63,688 bases of DNA, from contig JARRNJ010000021.1 of assembly GCA_037385045.1 (NCBI GenBank), forward strand, positions 1 to 63,688, written 5' to 3'. The DNA comes from JARRNJ01 sp037385045. Its GTDB lineage: Bacteria; Pseudomonadota; Gammaproteobacteria; JASBUN01. The translations under genes were made by a program, and so were the position numbers. Within the stretch, counting starts at the first letter, position 1; the number at the start of each line of letters is the position of its first letter. The notes beneath the pieces are model-generated. The model saw only the letters and a list, made by a program, of their open reading frames with translations, did not search any database and was not told the origin of the DNA. Of the stretch, positions 38,441-48,102 are shown piece after piece.

Positions 38441-40456
38441 ATGAACCCGCACAACGGCACCCGACATCGGCGCCTCCGGATCGTTCTGCTCTGTACCGCC
38501 GCACTCGTCGGCGTGGCGTCGCTTTCCCCGCGGTCATCGGCCTCCAGCACGAACCCCGAGCAGCAGCGGCAACAGTTTCTGCAAGCCGAACAGCTGCTCA
38601 AACAAGGGCATCGGGGCCAGTATCAAAACCTGCTCGGGCGTTTGCGGGACTACCCGCTTTACCCGTACCTGCTGTTCGAGGACCTTCGCCAGCGCCTCGA
38701 TAGCGCCAGCCCGCGGGAAATCGGCGCCTTCCTGGACCGTTTCGCCGACACCCCACTGGCGCCGCGCCTGCGCGGCCGGTGGCTGCGCTCCCTTGCCAAA
38801 CATCACCGCTGGGGCGACTACATCCACGCCTACCAGCCCACGGACGACGGGTTCCTGCAATGCAATTATCGCCGCGCCTTGCTGGAAACGGGACATCGCC
38901 GGCAGGCCTTGGCGGGTATCGGGCCCCTTTGGCGCACCGGGCAGTCGCTGCCCGACGCGTGCGATCCGGTACTGGAAACCTGGGAGGCCAGCGGAAACCT
39001 GACGCCCGATCTGGCGTGGGAGCGTATCCGTCTGGCCATGGAGGCCGGAAACCCGCGGCTTGGCCGCTATCTCGGCCGCTACCTGCCGGAGGCCCAGCGC
39101 AAATGGGTCGAAGCCTGGTACCGGGTCTACCGGAAGCCCACGCGTTTGTTGAAATCGGACCCGGTCCGGGCGCCGGAGCCGGCGCGGGGCTGGATTGTCA
39201 TGAACGGACTGGAACGGCTCGCCAGCATCAATCCCCACGATACGGCCGAGAGCTGGCGGCGGATACTGGCACGCTATCATCTGACGGCGGAACAACGCGG
39301 TCGGCTGGTGCGCCGTATTGCCCTGAGCCTCGCCTACGACGGTGATCCCGAAGCCGGCCGCTGGCTGCTGAAAGTGCCCAGTGCCCAGTGCACTGCCCGG
39401 GTGCGCAACTGGCGCGTGCGCTCGGCGTTGAATCAGCAGGACTGGCCGCAAGTTCTCCACTGGCTGAATCGGCTGCCCGCCGGCGAGAAAAACGACACCC
39501 GCTGGCGCTACTGGCGCGCCCGCGCGCTGGAGGCCTTGGGGCATCAACACGAGGCCGAGCGCATTTACGCCCGGCTCGCCCGAACCCGGACTTATGAGGG
39601 CTTTCTGGCAGCGGATCGCATCGGCGTCTCCTACAGTTTCGAAAACCAGGCCCTGGACTTCACGTCCAGCCAGTTGCAGCAGCTGGCGCACCGCCCGGGC
39701 ATCCGCCGCGCCCGGGAACTGTTTGCGCTCAACCGTCTCCTGGACGCGCGCCGCGAATGGTATGCCGCCACCCGCGACCTGAACGACATGCAGTTGCAGC
39801 AGGCGGCCAAGCTGGCGCAGTCCTGGGGCTGGTATGACCGCGCCATTCTGACCCTGGGACGCTCCCGGTATCGGGACGACTTGAAGCTGCGCTTTCCCAT
39901 CGTGCACCGCAAAGTCGTGCTCCGCCAGGCGCACAGGGTCGATATCAACCCGGCCTGGGCCTATGCCGTAATGCGCAAGGAGAGCGCCTTCAACACCGAG
40001 GCCCGGTCGCAAAAAGGCGCCCTCGGCCTGATGCAGCTCCTGCCCCAGACTGCCCGCCGGGTCGCGCGCGACATGAACATCCGCTGGCACCGCAGCGCGC
40101 AGCTCTATCATCCCAGGTTCAACATCCGCGTCGGCATGACCTACCTGCGTATGGTGCTGGACCGCTTCGGCGATCACCCGGTGCTGGCGACGGCCGCGTA
40201 CAACGCCGGCACCTACCGGGTGCGGCAGTGGCTGCCGACGGCGCAATCGGTACCCGCCGACATTTGGATCGAAACCCTTCCCTATGGCGAAACCCGCGAC
40301 TACCTGCGCAGCGTGCTCGCCTTCACCGCAATCTACGAGCGCCGCCTCGGGCAACGGCCGACCCGCCTGCTACGCCGCATGCCGCCGGTCGCGCCGCGGG
40401 ACGGCAAGCTCTCCAGCGCCCCCGCTTCCACGCGTGGCAAGAGCGGCCGTTCATGA
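38441..40456 (+). CDS. slt: Soluble lytic murein transglycosylase (Slt70)
   Basis: It cleaves peptidoglycan between MurNAc and GlcNAc, forming 1,6-anhydro ends, in the periplasm. About 671 residues from ATG 38441 with a signal peptide (LRIVLLCTAALVGVASLS). A long alpha-superhelical U/L region (Tyr/Leu-rich, about 40-480) is followed by the SLT lysozyme-like domain. The catalytic Glu is in MRKESAFNTEARSQKGALGL, then MQLLPQTARRVA, GMTYLRMVLDRFGDHPVLAT and AAYNAGTYRVRQWLP. Length and order match E. coli Slt70. Confidence 0.94.
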   Translation: MNPHNGTRHRRLRIVLLCTAALVGVASLSPRSSASSTNPEQQRQQFLQAEQLLKQGHRGQYQNLLGRLRDYPLYPYLLFEDLRQRLDSASPREIGAFLDRFADTPLAPRLRGRWLRSLAKHHRWGDYIHAYQPTDDGFLQCNYRRALLETGHRRQALAGIGPLWRTGQSLPDACDPVLETWEASGNLTPDLAWERIRLAMEAGNPRLGRYLGRYLPEAQRKWVEAWYRVYRKPTRLLKSDPVRAPEPARGWIVMNGLERLASINPHDTAESWRRILARYHLTAEQRGRLVRRIALSLAYDGDPEAGRWLLKVPSAQCTARVRNWRVRSALNQQDWPQVLHWLNRLPAGEKNDTRWRYWRARALEALGHQHEAERIYARLARTRTYEGFLAADRIGVSYSFENQALDFTSSQLQQLAHRPGIRRARELFALNRLLDARREWYAATRDLNDMQLQQAAKLAQSWGWYDRAILTLGRSRYRDDLKLRFPIVHRKVVLRQAHRVDINPAWAYAVMRKESAFNTEARSQKGALGLMQLLPQTARRVARDMNIRWHRSAQLYHPRFNIRVGMTYLRMVLDRFGDHPVLATAAYNAGTYRVRQWLPTAQSVPADIWIETLPYGETRDYLRSVLAFTAIYERRLGQRPTRLLRRMPPVAPRDGKLSSAPASTRGKSGRS

Positions 40457-40478
40457 ACCGATCGCTCCGAGCCGCGGG

Positions 40479-41264
40479 ATGCATCCCTACCCCGGAAAGC
40501 TGATACACCGTTCCCGCGATGGGGACCTGCCGCTCGAAATCTTCGACGACGGCTGCACGCGTGCCCTTTATTTCGGCACCTCGGCGCGCCAGAGCGCCAT
40601 GTACCTGCACGCCCCGGAGCGGCTGGTACTGCCCTACACCCGGGCGATGATGAGCTTCCTCCTGTTCGTACCCGATCCGAAGCGGATCCTCATGATCGGA
40701 CTCGGCGGCGGGTCGATGGCGAAATTCCTGTTGCACACACTGCCACACTGCCAATTCGACGTTGTGGAACGGAGCCGCCCGGTCACGCAGCTGGCCCATG
40801 CGTACTTTGGCCTGCCAAGATCAACGCGCCTGCGAATTCATATCGGCGACGGCGCCGACTTCGTTTGTCAACGGGCCGCAGACGCGGTCTACGATGCCAT
40901 CCTCGTCGATGCGTTCACCGCGCAGGGTATTCCAGCGTCCATTGTCAGCGCTCCGTTCTTCGCGCATTGCGCTGCAACACTGGCACCCGCCGGCGTGGTC
41001 GCCTGCAACCTTTGGGGAGGGCGTCAGACGGGTTTTCGCACCACGCTGGCGACATTGCGCCGCCACTTCGGGAGCAACGTGTTCACACTTCAGGTCCGCG
41101 CCCGGGGCAATGTGATCGCACTGGCAACGGCATCCCGCGCCGCCCTTGGCCCCCCGATGGAAGACCGCGCCGTCGCCCTGCAGCGCCGCACCGGACTTCG
41201 CTTCATCGACTTCGCCGCCGCCCTCAGGCGCGCAGGCGGATTCTGGCATCGCCTGCTCGCCTGA
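40479..41264 (+). CDS. Spermidine synthase-like methyltransferase-fold protein
   Basis: 261 residues from ATG 40479. Spermidine-synthase-type Rossmann motifs are visible: QSAMYLHAPERLVLPYTRAM, RILMIGLGGGSMAKFLL (cofactor loop), the acidic FDVVERSRPV and YDAILVDAFTAQGIPASIV. The C-terminal domain is shorter than in SpeE, and the substrate-gating region of true spermidine synthase is not obvious. This is a SpeE-like protein and not a confident SpeE. Convergent with the ATP-grasp gene (15 bp). Confidence 0.8.
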   Translation: MHPYPGKLIHRSRDGDLPLEIFDDGCTRALYFGTSARQSAMYLHAPERLVLPYTRAMMSFLLFVPDPKRILMIGLGGGSMAKFLLHTLPHCQFDVVERSRPVTQLAHAYFGLPRSTRLRIHIGDGADFVCQRAADAVYDAILVDAFTAQGIPASIVSAPFFAHCAATLAPAGVVACNLWGGRQTGFRTTLATLRRHFGSNVFTLQVRARGNVIALATASRAALGPPMEDRAVALQRRTGLRFIDFAAALRRAGGFWHRLLA

Positions 41265-41279
41265 AGCCGGCGCACGTAC

Positions 41280-42257
41280 TCAGCCGGGTGCCGCGACCGC
41301 GGCCTCCAGAGCCGGATGGAGAAAGTGGCGGCGTGCGAACTCCACCCGCTGCTCGGGCGTGCCCAGCGACGCTGCCCGGGCCTCGACCGCCCGCAGGCGG
41401 GGCATCAGCCCGGCACGATTGGCAATCTGAATGTTCAGCCCCGGCCGGGCGTTGAGCTCCAGGATCAGGGGGCCTTTGTCCTTGTCGAGCACGATATCGA
41501 CACCCTGGTAGCCCAGTCCGGACAGCTCGTGGCAGCGCGCGGCGAGCAGCAGCAGACGCTCCCAATTCGGAATCACCACGTCGGTGACCGACGCACCCGT
41601 GTCCGGGTGTTCGTCGATGATGTCGTTGCCCCACACCGCGCGCAGCGTGGCGCCGGTGGCGATATCGATGCCGGCGCCGATGGCGCCCTGATGCAGGTTG
41701 GCCTTGCCGTCCGAGGCCCGGGTCGGCAGTCGCACCATGGACATGACCGGCACACCAAGGAAAACGATAATGCGTATATCGGGAACGCCCTGATAGCTGA
41801 TGCGGTCGAACACCGGATCGAATTTCACCCGGTATTCGATAATGGCCTTGTCCCGGCGGCCGCCGAGGCTGTACATGCCGCTGAGAATGTTGGCGACGTG
41901 GTGTTCCAGTTCGTCACGGCCCATGAGCGCGCCATTGACCTTGCGATAGGCGTTGTGGGAACGCCCGGAAATCACCACGATCCCGTCGCCCCCGCTTCCC
42001 TGCGCCGGCTTGACCACAAAGTCGTGATATGGCGCCAGTGAGTCGTGGATGTGGCGCACCTGGGCTTCGATCTCCACCATCGCATACAGGTCCGGCACGG
42101 CTATACCTGCCGCCTGAGCGAGCTGTTTGGTCCTCCACTTGTCGTCCACCAGCGGATAAAGTCTGCGCGGATTGTATGCCAGCATGAACTCGGCGTTGCG
42201 CCGGTTGATGCCGAGCACCCCGGCTTCGGCGAGCCTGCTCCACACGGGCACGAACAT
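41280..42257 (-). CDS. ATP-grasp alpha-L-glutamate ligase-like protein (TIGR02291)
   Basis: 325 residues. RimK-related ATP-grasp: HDFVVKPAQGSGGDGIVVIS (the ATP lid), DIRIIVFLGVPVMSMVRLP, KANLHQGAIGAGIDIATG and the metal site VLDKDKGPLILELNARPGLN. These proteins form amide (peptide) bonds using ATP. It begins in a 1-bp overlap (TGATG) with the transglutaminase-like gene upstream, so the two are translationally coupled. It is the third member of the triad with the 7TM transglutaminase and the retropepsin-like protease. The target is unknown. Confidence 0.9.
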   Translation of the reverse strand: MFVPVWSRLAEAGVLGINRRNAEFMLAYNPRRLYPLVDDKWRTKQLAQAAGIAVPDLYAMVEIEAQVRHIHDSLAPYHDFVVKPAQGSGGDGIVVISGRSHNAYRKVNGALMGRDELEHHVANILSGMYSLGGRRDKAIIEYRVKFDPVFDRISYQGVPDIRIIVFLGVPVMSMVRLPTRASDGKANLHQGAIGAGIDIATGATLRAVWGNDIIDEHPDTGASVTDVVIPNWERLLLLAARCHELSGLGYQGVDIVLDKDKGPLILELNARPGLNIQIANRAGLMPRLRAVEARAASLGTPEQRVEFARRHFLHPALEAAVAAPG

Positions 42258-43792
42258 CAGGGTTTGCCCGCCAGCGCCCGGAAACGGCGCAGCTCAGTGA
42301 GCCGGTAACCGGAATAGCGCCCCAGCAGCAGCGTTCCCGCCAGTACCACCAGCAATAATTCCGGGTAAACGAAAACGAAGTGCTGGACATAGGAAACGTT
42401 GATCACCAGGTAGGCGATGGCGGCGACCGCCATGCTGCCGAGCCCCTGCTGCAACGCCTCTGCCGGTCCGCGCTCCTCCCAAACGACGGTCATGCGCTCG
42501 ATGGTCATGGTCAGGATCACCATGGGGAACAACGCCACCGACAGACCTTCGTGTATGCCCAGCTTGTGGCTGATCACACTGATGGCCGCCATGATCAGCA
42601 CCACCACGCTGAGCACCGACGCCAGCCGCGGCACCAGCAGCAACTTGAGGTGCTCCAGGTAGAAGCGCACGGCCAGCCCGATAGCCACCACGGTGCTGAA
42701 CAGAATCACGCCCCATACCAGCTGCGTCTCGCGGAATGCCAGCGCGATCAGGATGGGCATGAAGGTCCCGAACGTCTTGAAACCAACCACGTTGCGCAGG
42801 AGAACCAGGATCAGGGCGCCGATGGGCACCATCAGCAACACGTGATAGACGGCCTGGGTTTCGATCGGCAGACTGAACAGCGAGTATTCGACCAGCCTGG
42901 GCTTGTTGGCGCCACGGCGCATGACACCGCGCATGGCGGCGTCCTTGTTGATGCTCACCGAGATGCGGGCATCGACATTACGCCCGCCGGTGACTTTCAA
43001 CAACGAAGACGCCCCGCGCCACCATGTAACGTAATCTTCCGGGATACGCGGCTGACCGGACGCAGCATCAAATGATCGCCACAAACCCTTGTCCCACACC
43101 TGCAGCCAGAACAGCACCGGAACGTTGCGCGCCAATTCGCCGATCTGGATGCCCCGGGCGACACGGGCCGGCACGCCGGCGATGGCCAACACCTGCACGG
43201 CCACCCGCATGCGCTTGCCGGTATTAGGCTGTTTCCCCAACAGCAGTTGCGCATTGGGGTCCGGCGAAGGACTGTTCAAGCGTTTGAGCAGTTCCGCCAC
43301 CATAGTCTCGGTGTCGGCCGAATGTGCGCGTATTTCCGCCGCCAGCAGGCGGGCCGCGACAAGCTCCGGGCCGGTCAGGTCGGGAGCCACCACGCCGGGC
43401 GCCGGAACGCGGCGGGGAGCGCCGCGAGTGACAATCCGCCGAACCGTGGCCCGGTAGTACAGCACCTGGCGCCCGCTGGCTTTGCGAATCGACCAGGTCA
43501 CCTGGCGATTGGGACCTTCGTCGGCGGTATTGACGCCATAGCCACCGGAAATGAAATTTTCGTCCAGCACCAGGTAGCGGCGCGTGTCCTGTGGAATCAG
43601 CAGCCTGACCCGCACCGGCCCCCCGGAGGCGTTAAACGCCACCCGCGCCTCGAGATCCCACAATTCCACATTCCGTTCGAATTGCAACGGAAAGCCGAGC
43701 ATGAACACCTTATAGAGGAAGACCGCCAGCGCCAGGAACACCAACGCGGCCACGAGCACGATGAAGTGACGCCTAGTCGCTCTCTGGGACAT
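42257..43792 (-). CDS. Inactive transglutaminase fused to 7TM domain
   Basis: 511 residues from ATG 43792. One N-terminal membrane segment (FIVLVAALVFLALAVFLYKV) is followed by a periplasmic transglutaminase-like domain at about 35-300 (RVRLLIPQDTRRYLVLDENF, VLAIAGVPARVARG, QVWDKGLWRSFD). The usual catalytic Cys is not seen, hence inactive. About seven C-terminal helices follow (VLLMVPIGALILVLLRNVVG, IALAFRETQLVWGVILFSTV, ALFPMVILTMTIERM). This fusion is known as the partner of ATP-grasp ligases and retropepsin-like proteases; its physiological role is not settled. Confidence 0.88.
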   Translation of the reverse strand: MSQRATRRHFIVLVAALVFLALAVFLYKVFMLGFPLQFERNVELWDLEARVAFNASGGPVRVRLLIPQDTRRYLVLDENFISGGYGVNTADEGPNRQVTWSIRKASGRQVLYYRATVRRIVTRGAPRRVPAPGVVAPDLTGPELVAARLLAAEIRAHSADTETMVAELLKRLNSPSPDPNAQLLLGKQPNTGKRMRVAVQVLAIAGVPARVARGIQIGELARNVPVLFWLQVWDKGLWRSFDAASGQPRIPEDYVTWWRGASSLLKVTGGRNVDARISVSINKDAAMRGVMRRGANKPRLVEYSLFSLPIETQAVYHVLLMVPIGALILVLLRNVVGFKTFGTFMPILIALAFRETQLVWGVILFSTVVAIGLAVRFYLEHLKLLLVPRLASVLSVVVLIMAAISVISHKLGIHEGLSVALFPMVILTMTIERMTVVWEERGPAEALQQGLGSMAVAAIAYLVINVSYVQHFVFVYPELLLVVLAGTLLLGRYSGYRLTELRRFRALAGKP

Positions 43793-44279
43793 CGCTGCAA
43801 TTCGGTCCACCGGTACGGGTAATACCGGAGTCGATCAGAAAACCGCCGGCGAGAAAATTGCGCCCGATCAACATCGGATACTCGAATCCCGCGCGGTCCA
43901 CTACGTTGACCTCCACCCGTTTGTACACGTGCTTGAGGCACACGCCCAGCTTGATGACGAAACGCTGCTGAGGCTTGCCGTAGTGCCGCTTTATTGCCGT
44001 TGTTCTCACAACTTTGCGCTCGAAACTGACGACGCGGCCGTCGGCACCCTCGAGCTTGACGCTTACCCACTTCTCGCCGTTGCGGGCGAACAACCGTACG
44101 CACTTGCAGTGCAGCGATGTGAGTCTGGCGCCAGTGTCCAGTTTGGCGGCCAGAGCGACGCCACCGGGATAGATCTGAACCGTCTCGACCCAGCCCGCGA
44201 CTTCGGCGCCGAATACGGGAGCTGAGCCCGGAAACAGCGCAAACAAGATCGTGACTGCAGCCTTGGAGACAGTACTCAT
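43773..44279 (-). CDS. RimK/ATP-grasp-associated retropepsin-like protease
   Basis: 168 residues from ATG 44279, with a signal peptide (AAVTILFALFPGSAPVFGA). The aspartic-protease motif is ALAAKLDTGARLTSLHC (DTGA), followed by the second strand YPMLIGRNFLAGGFLIDSG. This is the DUF785/PF05618 family, listed in databases as ATP-dependent zinc protease but structurally like a single retropepsin half, so it should act as a homodimer. It leads the operon with the 7TM transglutaminase (overlapping 20 bp) and the ATP-grasp ligase. Divergent from trkH. Confidence 0.9.
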   Translation of the reverse strand: MSTVSKAAVTILFALFPGSAPVFGAEVAGWVETVQIYPGGVALAAKLDTGARLTSLHCKCVRLFARNGEKWVSVKLEGADGRVVSFERKVVRTTAIKRHYGKPQQRFVIKLGVCLKHVYKRVEVNVVDRAGFEYPMLIGRNFLAGGFLIDSGITRTGGPNCSDVPESD

Positions 44280-44414
44280 AGCCTCTGGTCCCGATTTCCG
44301 CGGATCACGCCCGCCACGATTACCGCGCTGATATGTCTTATTCTGGTCCTTAACCCCGCCGGTAACAAGCGCGCCGCGCAGAATTGGTTTGATTCGACGC
44401 GTGTACGAAAAAGG

Positions 44415-45998
44415 ATGGCGGAAGCCGCACAGGAGCACTATAAAAAGACAGGACAGCCGTGCAACGGCTACGGACAACACAACGATTCCGGACTGCCGGA
44501 CGGTCTTCGGGAAACAGCGGCACCGCCAGTGGCAAAAGGCGAACAACAACTCACGGCCCTATCCTACGCGATACGGGCGCGGGTGGTATGCAAGTATCTG
44601 GGACAACTGGGCCTGGTGGTCACCGCGCTGACGATCGTGCCGATGGCGGTCGCTTTCGCTACCGGCGACTCCACCGGGGGCTTGCGGTACGTTGTCGTGA
44701 TCGGGATCCTGGGGGGCGCGTCGGGACTCGCCAGCCGACTACCCAAGCCTTCTCACGTACAGTCCAACGAGGCTATGGCGGCCACCGCGCTGGCGTTCGT
44801 GCTCACTCCGCTGATCATGACCTATCCCCTCATGTCGGCGGGCGCAGGGTTCGTGGATACACTATTCGAGGCGGTTTCCGGCATCACCACCACAGGCCTG
44901 TCCACTCTCCCCGACATCGCCGGCCAACCCCCGGCGTTCCTGTTTGCCCGGTCCTGGATGCAGTGGTACGGCGGCCTCGGCATCGTGGTCCTGTCCGTAG
45001 GCCTGCTGGCCGGCCACCATGTGGCCTCGCGGCGTCTGTTTGAGCCGGACGCCACCAGCGAAAACATCGTCACCACCACCCGCACCCACGCCCGGCGCGT
45101 GCTCCTGGTCTACCTGATTCTCACCGGCCTCGGCCTGGTCGCCATGAGCTTGACCTCGGTGAACCCGCTGGCGGCCGTCACCCACACCCTGTCGTCGGTT
45201 TCCACCGGGGGATTTTCGACCTACACCGACAGCCTGGCCGGCGCGGCCGGCACCGGGGCCGCGTGGGTGGTGACACTCCTGTCGTTTTGCGGGGCGATCG
45301 CCCTGCCCCTTTATTACTGGACCTATCTGCGCGGCTTCAAGCAAGCCTTCGCCGACCCCGAGCTGCGCGCGCTGTTCCTCGTCTGCCTTGCGCTGGTAAC
45401 GGCGTTGTTCATCGCATTCGACACCCGGATGCCGGCGGTGCAGGCGCTGAAACACGCCGTCGTCATGGGAATCTCTGCTCAAACCACCACCGGGTATTCG
45501 AGCCTCCCGGTCGACCACCTTAGCGCTATCGTCAAGACGCTGCTCATGGGCGCCATGCTCGTGGGCGGATCGGTCGGCTCCACGGCCGGCGGCATCAAGC
45601 TGCTGCGGGCGCTGATTGCCCTGCGGGTGATGTCGCTGACCATTCGGCGCACCGCGGTTCCGGCCCATGCGGTGGTGCAATCGCGGCTCGGCGAAAGAGT
45701 CCTGGAGAGCGAGGACATCGAACGCGCGGTGGTGCTGATTCTGTTATATCTGGGGCTGGTGGTCCTGTCCTGGCTGCCGTTCGTCGCCGCCGGCTTTGCG
45801 CCGCTGGATGCTCTTTTCGAGGTCATTTCGGCGACGGCGACGGTGGGCCTGTCCACCGGCATCAGTCATGCCCACCTGCATCCCGCCCTCAAGGGCATCC
45901 TGTGTTTCGATATGCTGGCCGGGCGTCTGGAAATCATCGCACTGCTGGTGCTACTTTACCCGGGTACCTGGTTCGGCAAGAAGGCAGAGTCCATATGA
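44415..45998 (+). CDS. trkH: Potassium uptake protein TrkH
   Basis: 527 residues from ATG 44415, an integral K+ channel-like transporter. The four selectivity-filter repeats are visible: VSGITTTGLST, SSVSTGGFSTY, ISAQTTTGYSS and SATATVGLSTG; the second and third pore helices are clear. The first 50 residues are hydrophilic and not conserved, so the true start may be downstream, for example at GTG codons after residue 38. It overlaps the next gene by 4 bp (ATGA), giving a TrkH-TrkA unit. Confidence 0.93.
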   Translation: MAEAAQEHYKKTGQPCNGYGQHNDSGLPDGLRETAAPPVAKGEQQLTALSYAIRARVVCKYLGQLGLVVTALTIVPMAVAFATGDSTGGLRYVVVIGILGGASGLASRLPKPSHVQSNEAMAATALAFVLTPLIMTYPLMSAGAGFVDTLFEAVSGITTTGLSTLPDIAGQPPAFLFARSWMQWYGGLGIVVLSVGLLAGHHVASRRLFEPDATSENIVTTTRTHARRVLLVYLILTGLGLVAMSLTSVNPLAAVTHTLSSVSTGGFSTYTDSLAGAAGTGAAWVVTLLSFCGAIALPLYYWTYLRGFKQAFADPELRALFLVCLALVTALFIAFDTRMPAVQALKHAVVMGISAQTTTGYSSLPVDHLSAIVKTLLMGAMLVGGSVGSTAGGIKLLRALIALRVMSLTIRRTAVPAHAVVQSRLGERVLESEDIERAVVLILLYLGLVVLSWLPFVAAGFAPLDALFEVISATATVGLSTGISHAHLHPALKGILCFDMLAGRLEIIALLVLLYPGTWFGKKAESI

Positions 45999-46654
45999 GA
46001 GCCGTATTCGTCGGCGCCAGTTCCCTGGCCGTAATGACCGCCCGCATTCTCCTGGAGCGCGGCCACGAGGTCGTGATCGTCGAACGCAACAAGGAACGCA
46101 TCGATGCATTGACCAACGAACTCGATTGCGGCTACCTCAATGGTGACGGCAGCAAGCCGGCCATCCTGCGCGAAGCCGATCCTGAACAAACCCATTACCT
46201 CTTCTGCCTCACGGGAAACGACCAGGCCAATATCATCGCCGCGCTGGTAGGCCGTTCGCTCGGCTTCGAGCAGGTTGTGACCAAGATCGAGGACGCTGAA
46301 TTCGAGCACATCTGCATCGAGCTTGGGCTCAAGGACACCATCATCCCCACGCGCACCATTGGCCGTTACCTGGCGGACATGGTTCAGGGCATGGACCTGC
46401 TGGAGCTGTCGGGGATCATCAAGGATGAAGCGCGTATGTTCTCGTTCGTCGTTCACGAAGACGAACAAGGTCCGGCCGCCCAGCTCGAATTGCCCGCGGA
46501 GTGCAAAATCATCTTCATGTACCGGGACCACAAGTTCCTGCTCGCTGATGGTGACACCAAGCTCAAGGAGGGTGACCAGGTCGTCCTCGTTACCCACAGC
46601 CGCAACCTGGAAGCGCTTACCGAACGGTGGGGCAGCCGGGTGACGAAACGCTAG
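45995..46654 (+). CDS. trkA: Potassium uptake regulator TrkA/KtrA (single RCK unit)
   Basis: 219 residues: one TrkA-N Rossmann domain (MRAVFVGASSLAVMTARILL, with the acidic NAD/ATP ligand in EVVIVERNKERI and the DCGYLNGDGSKPAIL loop) and one TrkA-C domain (LPAECKIIFMYRDHKFLLAD, LKEGDQVVLVTH). E. coli TrkA has two such units in 458 residues; this half-length form would assemble as a homo-octameric ring under TrkH. It gates K+ uptake by nucleotide binding. Confidence 0.93.
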   Translation: MRAVFVGASSLAVMTARILLERGHEVVIVERNKERIDALTNELDCGYLNGDGSKPAILREADPEQTHYLFCLTGNDQANIIAALVGRSLGFEQVVTKIEDAEFEHICIELGLKDTIIPTRTIGRYLADMVQGMDLLELSGIIKDEARMFSFVVHEDEQGPAAQLELPAECKIIFMYRDHKFLLADGDTKLKEGDQVVLVTHSRNLEALTERWGSRVTKR

Positions 46655-46727
46655 CACGCCGGAAACCGGTGCACGGCACCTTCCGGCACGCGGCAGACCG
46701 AAACAGCAAGAAGCGAGATTCCGCCCC

Positions 46728-47804
46728 ATGGCCCACTTCACCAAGCGCTATCACCCCCCCGGAACATCGCCGGGCACCCTGCTCCCGCCGGCCGGCATTC
46801 CCGAAACACCTCCCCGCATCGTCCTGATCGACTATACCGACGCCGACTTCGTCGAAAAGGAGATCGTGTCGGCGGACGATTGCAGACCTTACCTGACCCG
46901 CGACACCGTCACCTGGATTCATGTACAGGGCCAGGTGGAAGCCGACACGCTGCGACGCCTGGGTGACATCTTCATGCTGCATCCTCTGGCCATGGAAGAC
47001 GTCATCAACACCGGCCAGCGGCCCAAAGTGGACATTTACGACGAACACGCGTTCATCGTCATGAGCCACCCGGTCATGCACGAACAGTATGCGTGGGTCG
47101 AACAGGTGAGCCTGTTTTTCGGCGACGGTTTCGTCATCAGCTTTCACCCCGGCCCCGAGGATCCTTTTTCGCTGGTGCGCACCCGCCTGCAGATGCACAC
47201 CGGGCGTATCCGGTCGCGGGGTGCGGACTATCTGCTGTACGCCCTGATCGATGTGGTCATCGACCAGGGATTTCCGGTGCTGGAAGGCTTCGGCGAACAG
47301 GTCGAGGATCTGGAGGAGGAACTGCTCGAATCGCCCGACAAGGACACCCTGCGACGCCTGCACAGGATCAAGGGCGAGCTATTGCTCCTGCGCCGCATGC
47401 TGTGGCCCCAGCGCGAGGTGATCAACGCGTTGATTCGCGAGGAGGGACCGGACATCGATGAAGACATCAAAGTGTACTACCGCGACTGCTACGACCACAC
47501 CATTCAGATCATAGACCTGTTGGAAACCTACCGGGACATGACCACCAGCATGCTCGATCTCTACCTGTCCAGCGTCAGCAACCGCCTCAATGAAATCATG
47601 CGGGTGCTTACCGTGATCGCCACCATTTTCATTCCGCTGACCTTCATCGTCGGTGTCTACGGCATGAACTTCGGCAACGACAACAAAAGTCCCTGGGCAA
47701 TGCCGGAACTGCGGTGGTACTACGGCTATCCTCTCGTATGGTTGGTGATGATCGTCATTGCCGTGGTCATGCTGATCATCTTCAAACGCCGAAACTGGTT
47801 TTGA
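46728..47804 (+). CDS. corA: Magnesium/cobalt transporter CorA
   Basis: 358 residues. The large cytosolic N-terminal domain includes HVQGQVEADTLRRLGDIF and LHPLAMEDVINTGQRPKVD. A long stalk helix includes LLLLRRMLWPQREVINAL. Two C-terminal membrane helices follow, with the family signature YGMNFGND between them (IATIFIPLTFIVGVYGMNF; LVWLVMIVIAVVMLIIF). The basic end KRRNWF is typical. Pentameric Mg2+/Co2+ channel of the inner membrane. It follows trkA after 73 bp. Confidence 0.95.
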   Translation: MAHFTKRYHPPGTSPGTLLPPAGIPETPPRIVLIDYTDADFVEKEIVSADDCRPYLTRDTVTWIHVQGQVEADTLRRLGDIFMLHPLAMEDVINTGQRPKVDIYDEHAFIVMSHPVMHEQYAWVEQVSLFFGDGFVISFHPGPEDPFSLVRTRLQMHTGRIRSRGADYLLYALIDVVIDQGFPVLEGFGEQVEDLEEELLESPDKDTLRRLHRIKGELLLLRRMLWPQREVINALIREEGPDIDEDIKVYYRDCYDHTIQIIDLLETYRDMTTSMLDLYLSSVSNRLNEIMRVLTVIATIFIPLTFIVGVYGMNFGNDNKSPWAMPELRWYYGYPLVWLVMIVIAVVMLIIFKRRNWF

Positions 47805-48102
47805 TCAGCCGGGCGGCCGCCGCCGCTGCGATCAAGGATCCACGCATCAATCCGACCGTTCCCATCGTTCATGTAGAGCCCCAGAATTCACCGAAATTTA
47901 CACACGTGCCGGCCGACCGCTGCAAACGGCACGGAGTTTATTGATATAGTTCAGTATATTGAAGGGCGGCGCCGGATTAGACGCGCCGGCGCCGGCGGGA
48001 AAAGCAAATTCCCGTGTTCCACTTCCATCTTGCACCGCCGCGGCCGGCGGTGCTTCATCGCGCGACAAACCTCGAATCAAAAAGCCACAACGGGACATGT
48101 AC
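47805..48102. other. Intergenic region between corA and the DUF481 gene
   Basis: About 300 bp. It includes an AT-rich island (47938-47962) that probably holds the promoter of the DUF481 gene, but no consensus -35/-10 pair can be fixed. No terminator with a T-run is seen after corA. Confidence 0.4.

Noticed and set aside
40284..40478. N-terminal extension of the spermidine-synthase-like protein
   Set aside because: It overlaps the end of slt and is unlike the family; the conserved protein begins at ATG 40479.
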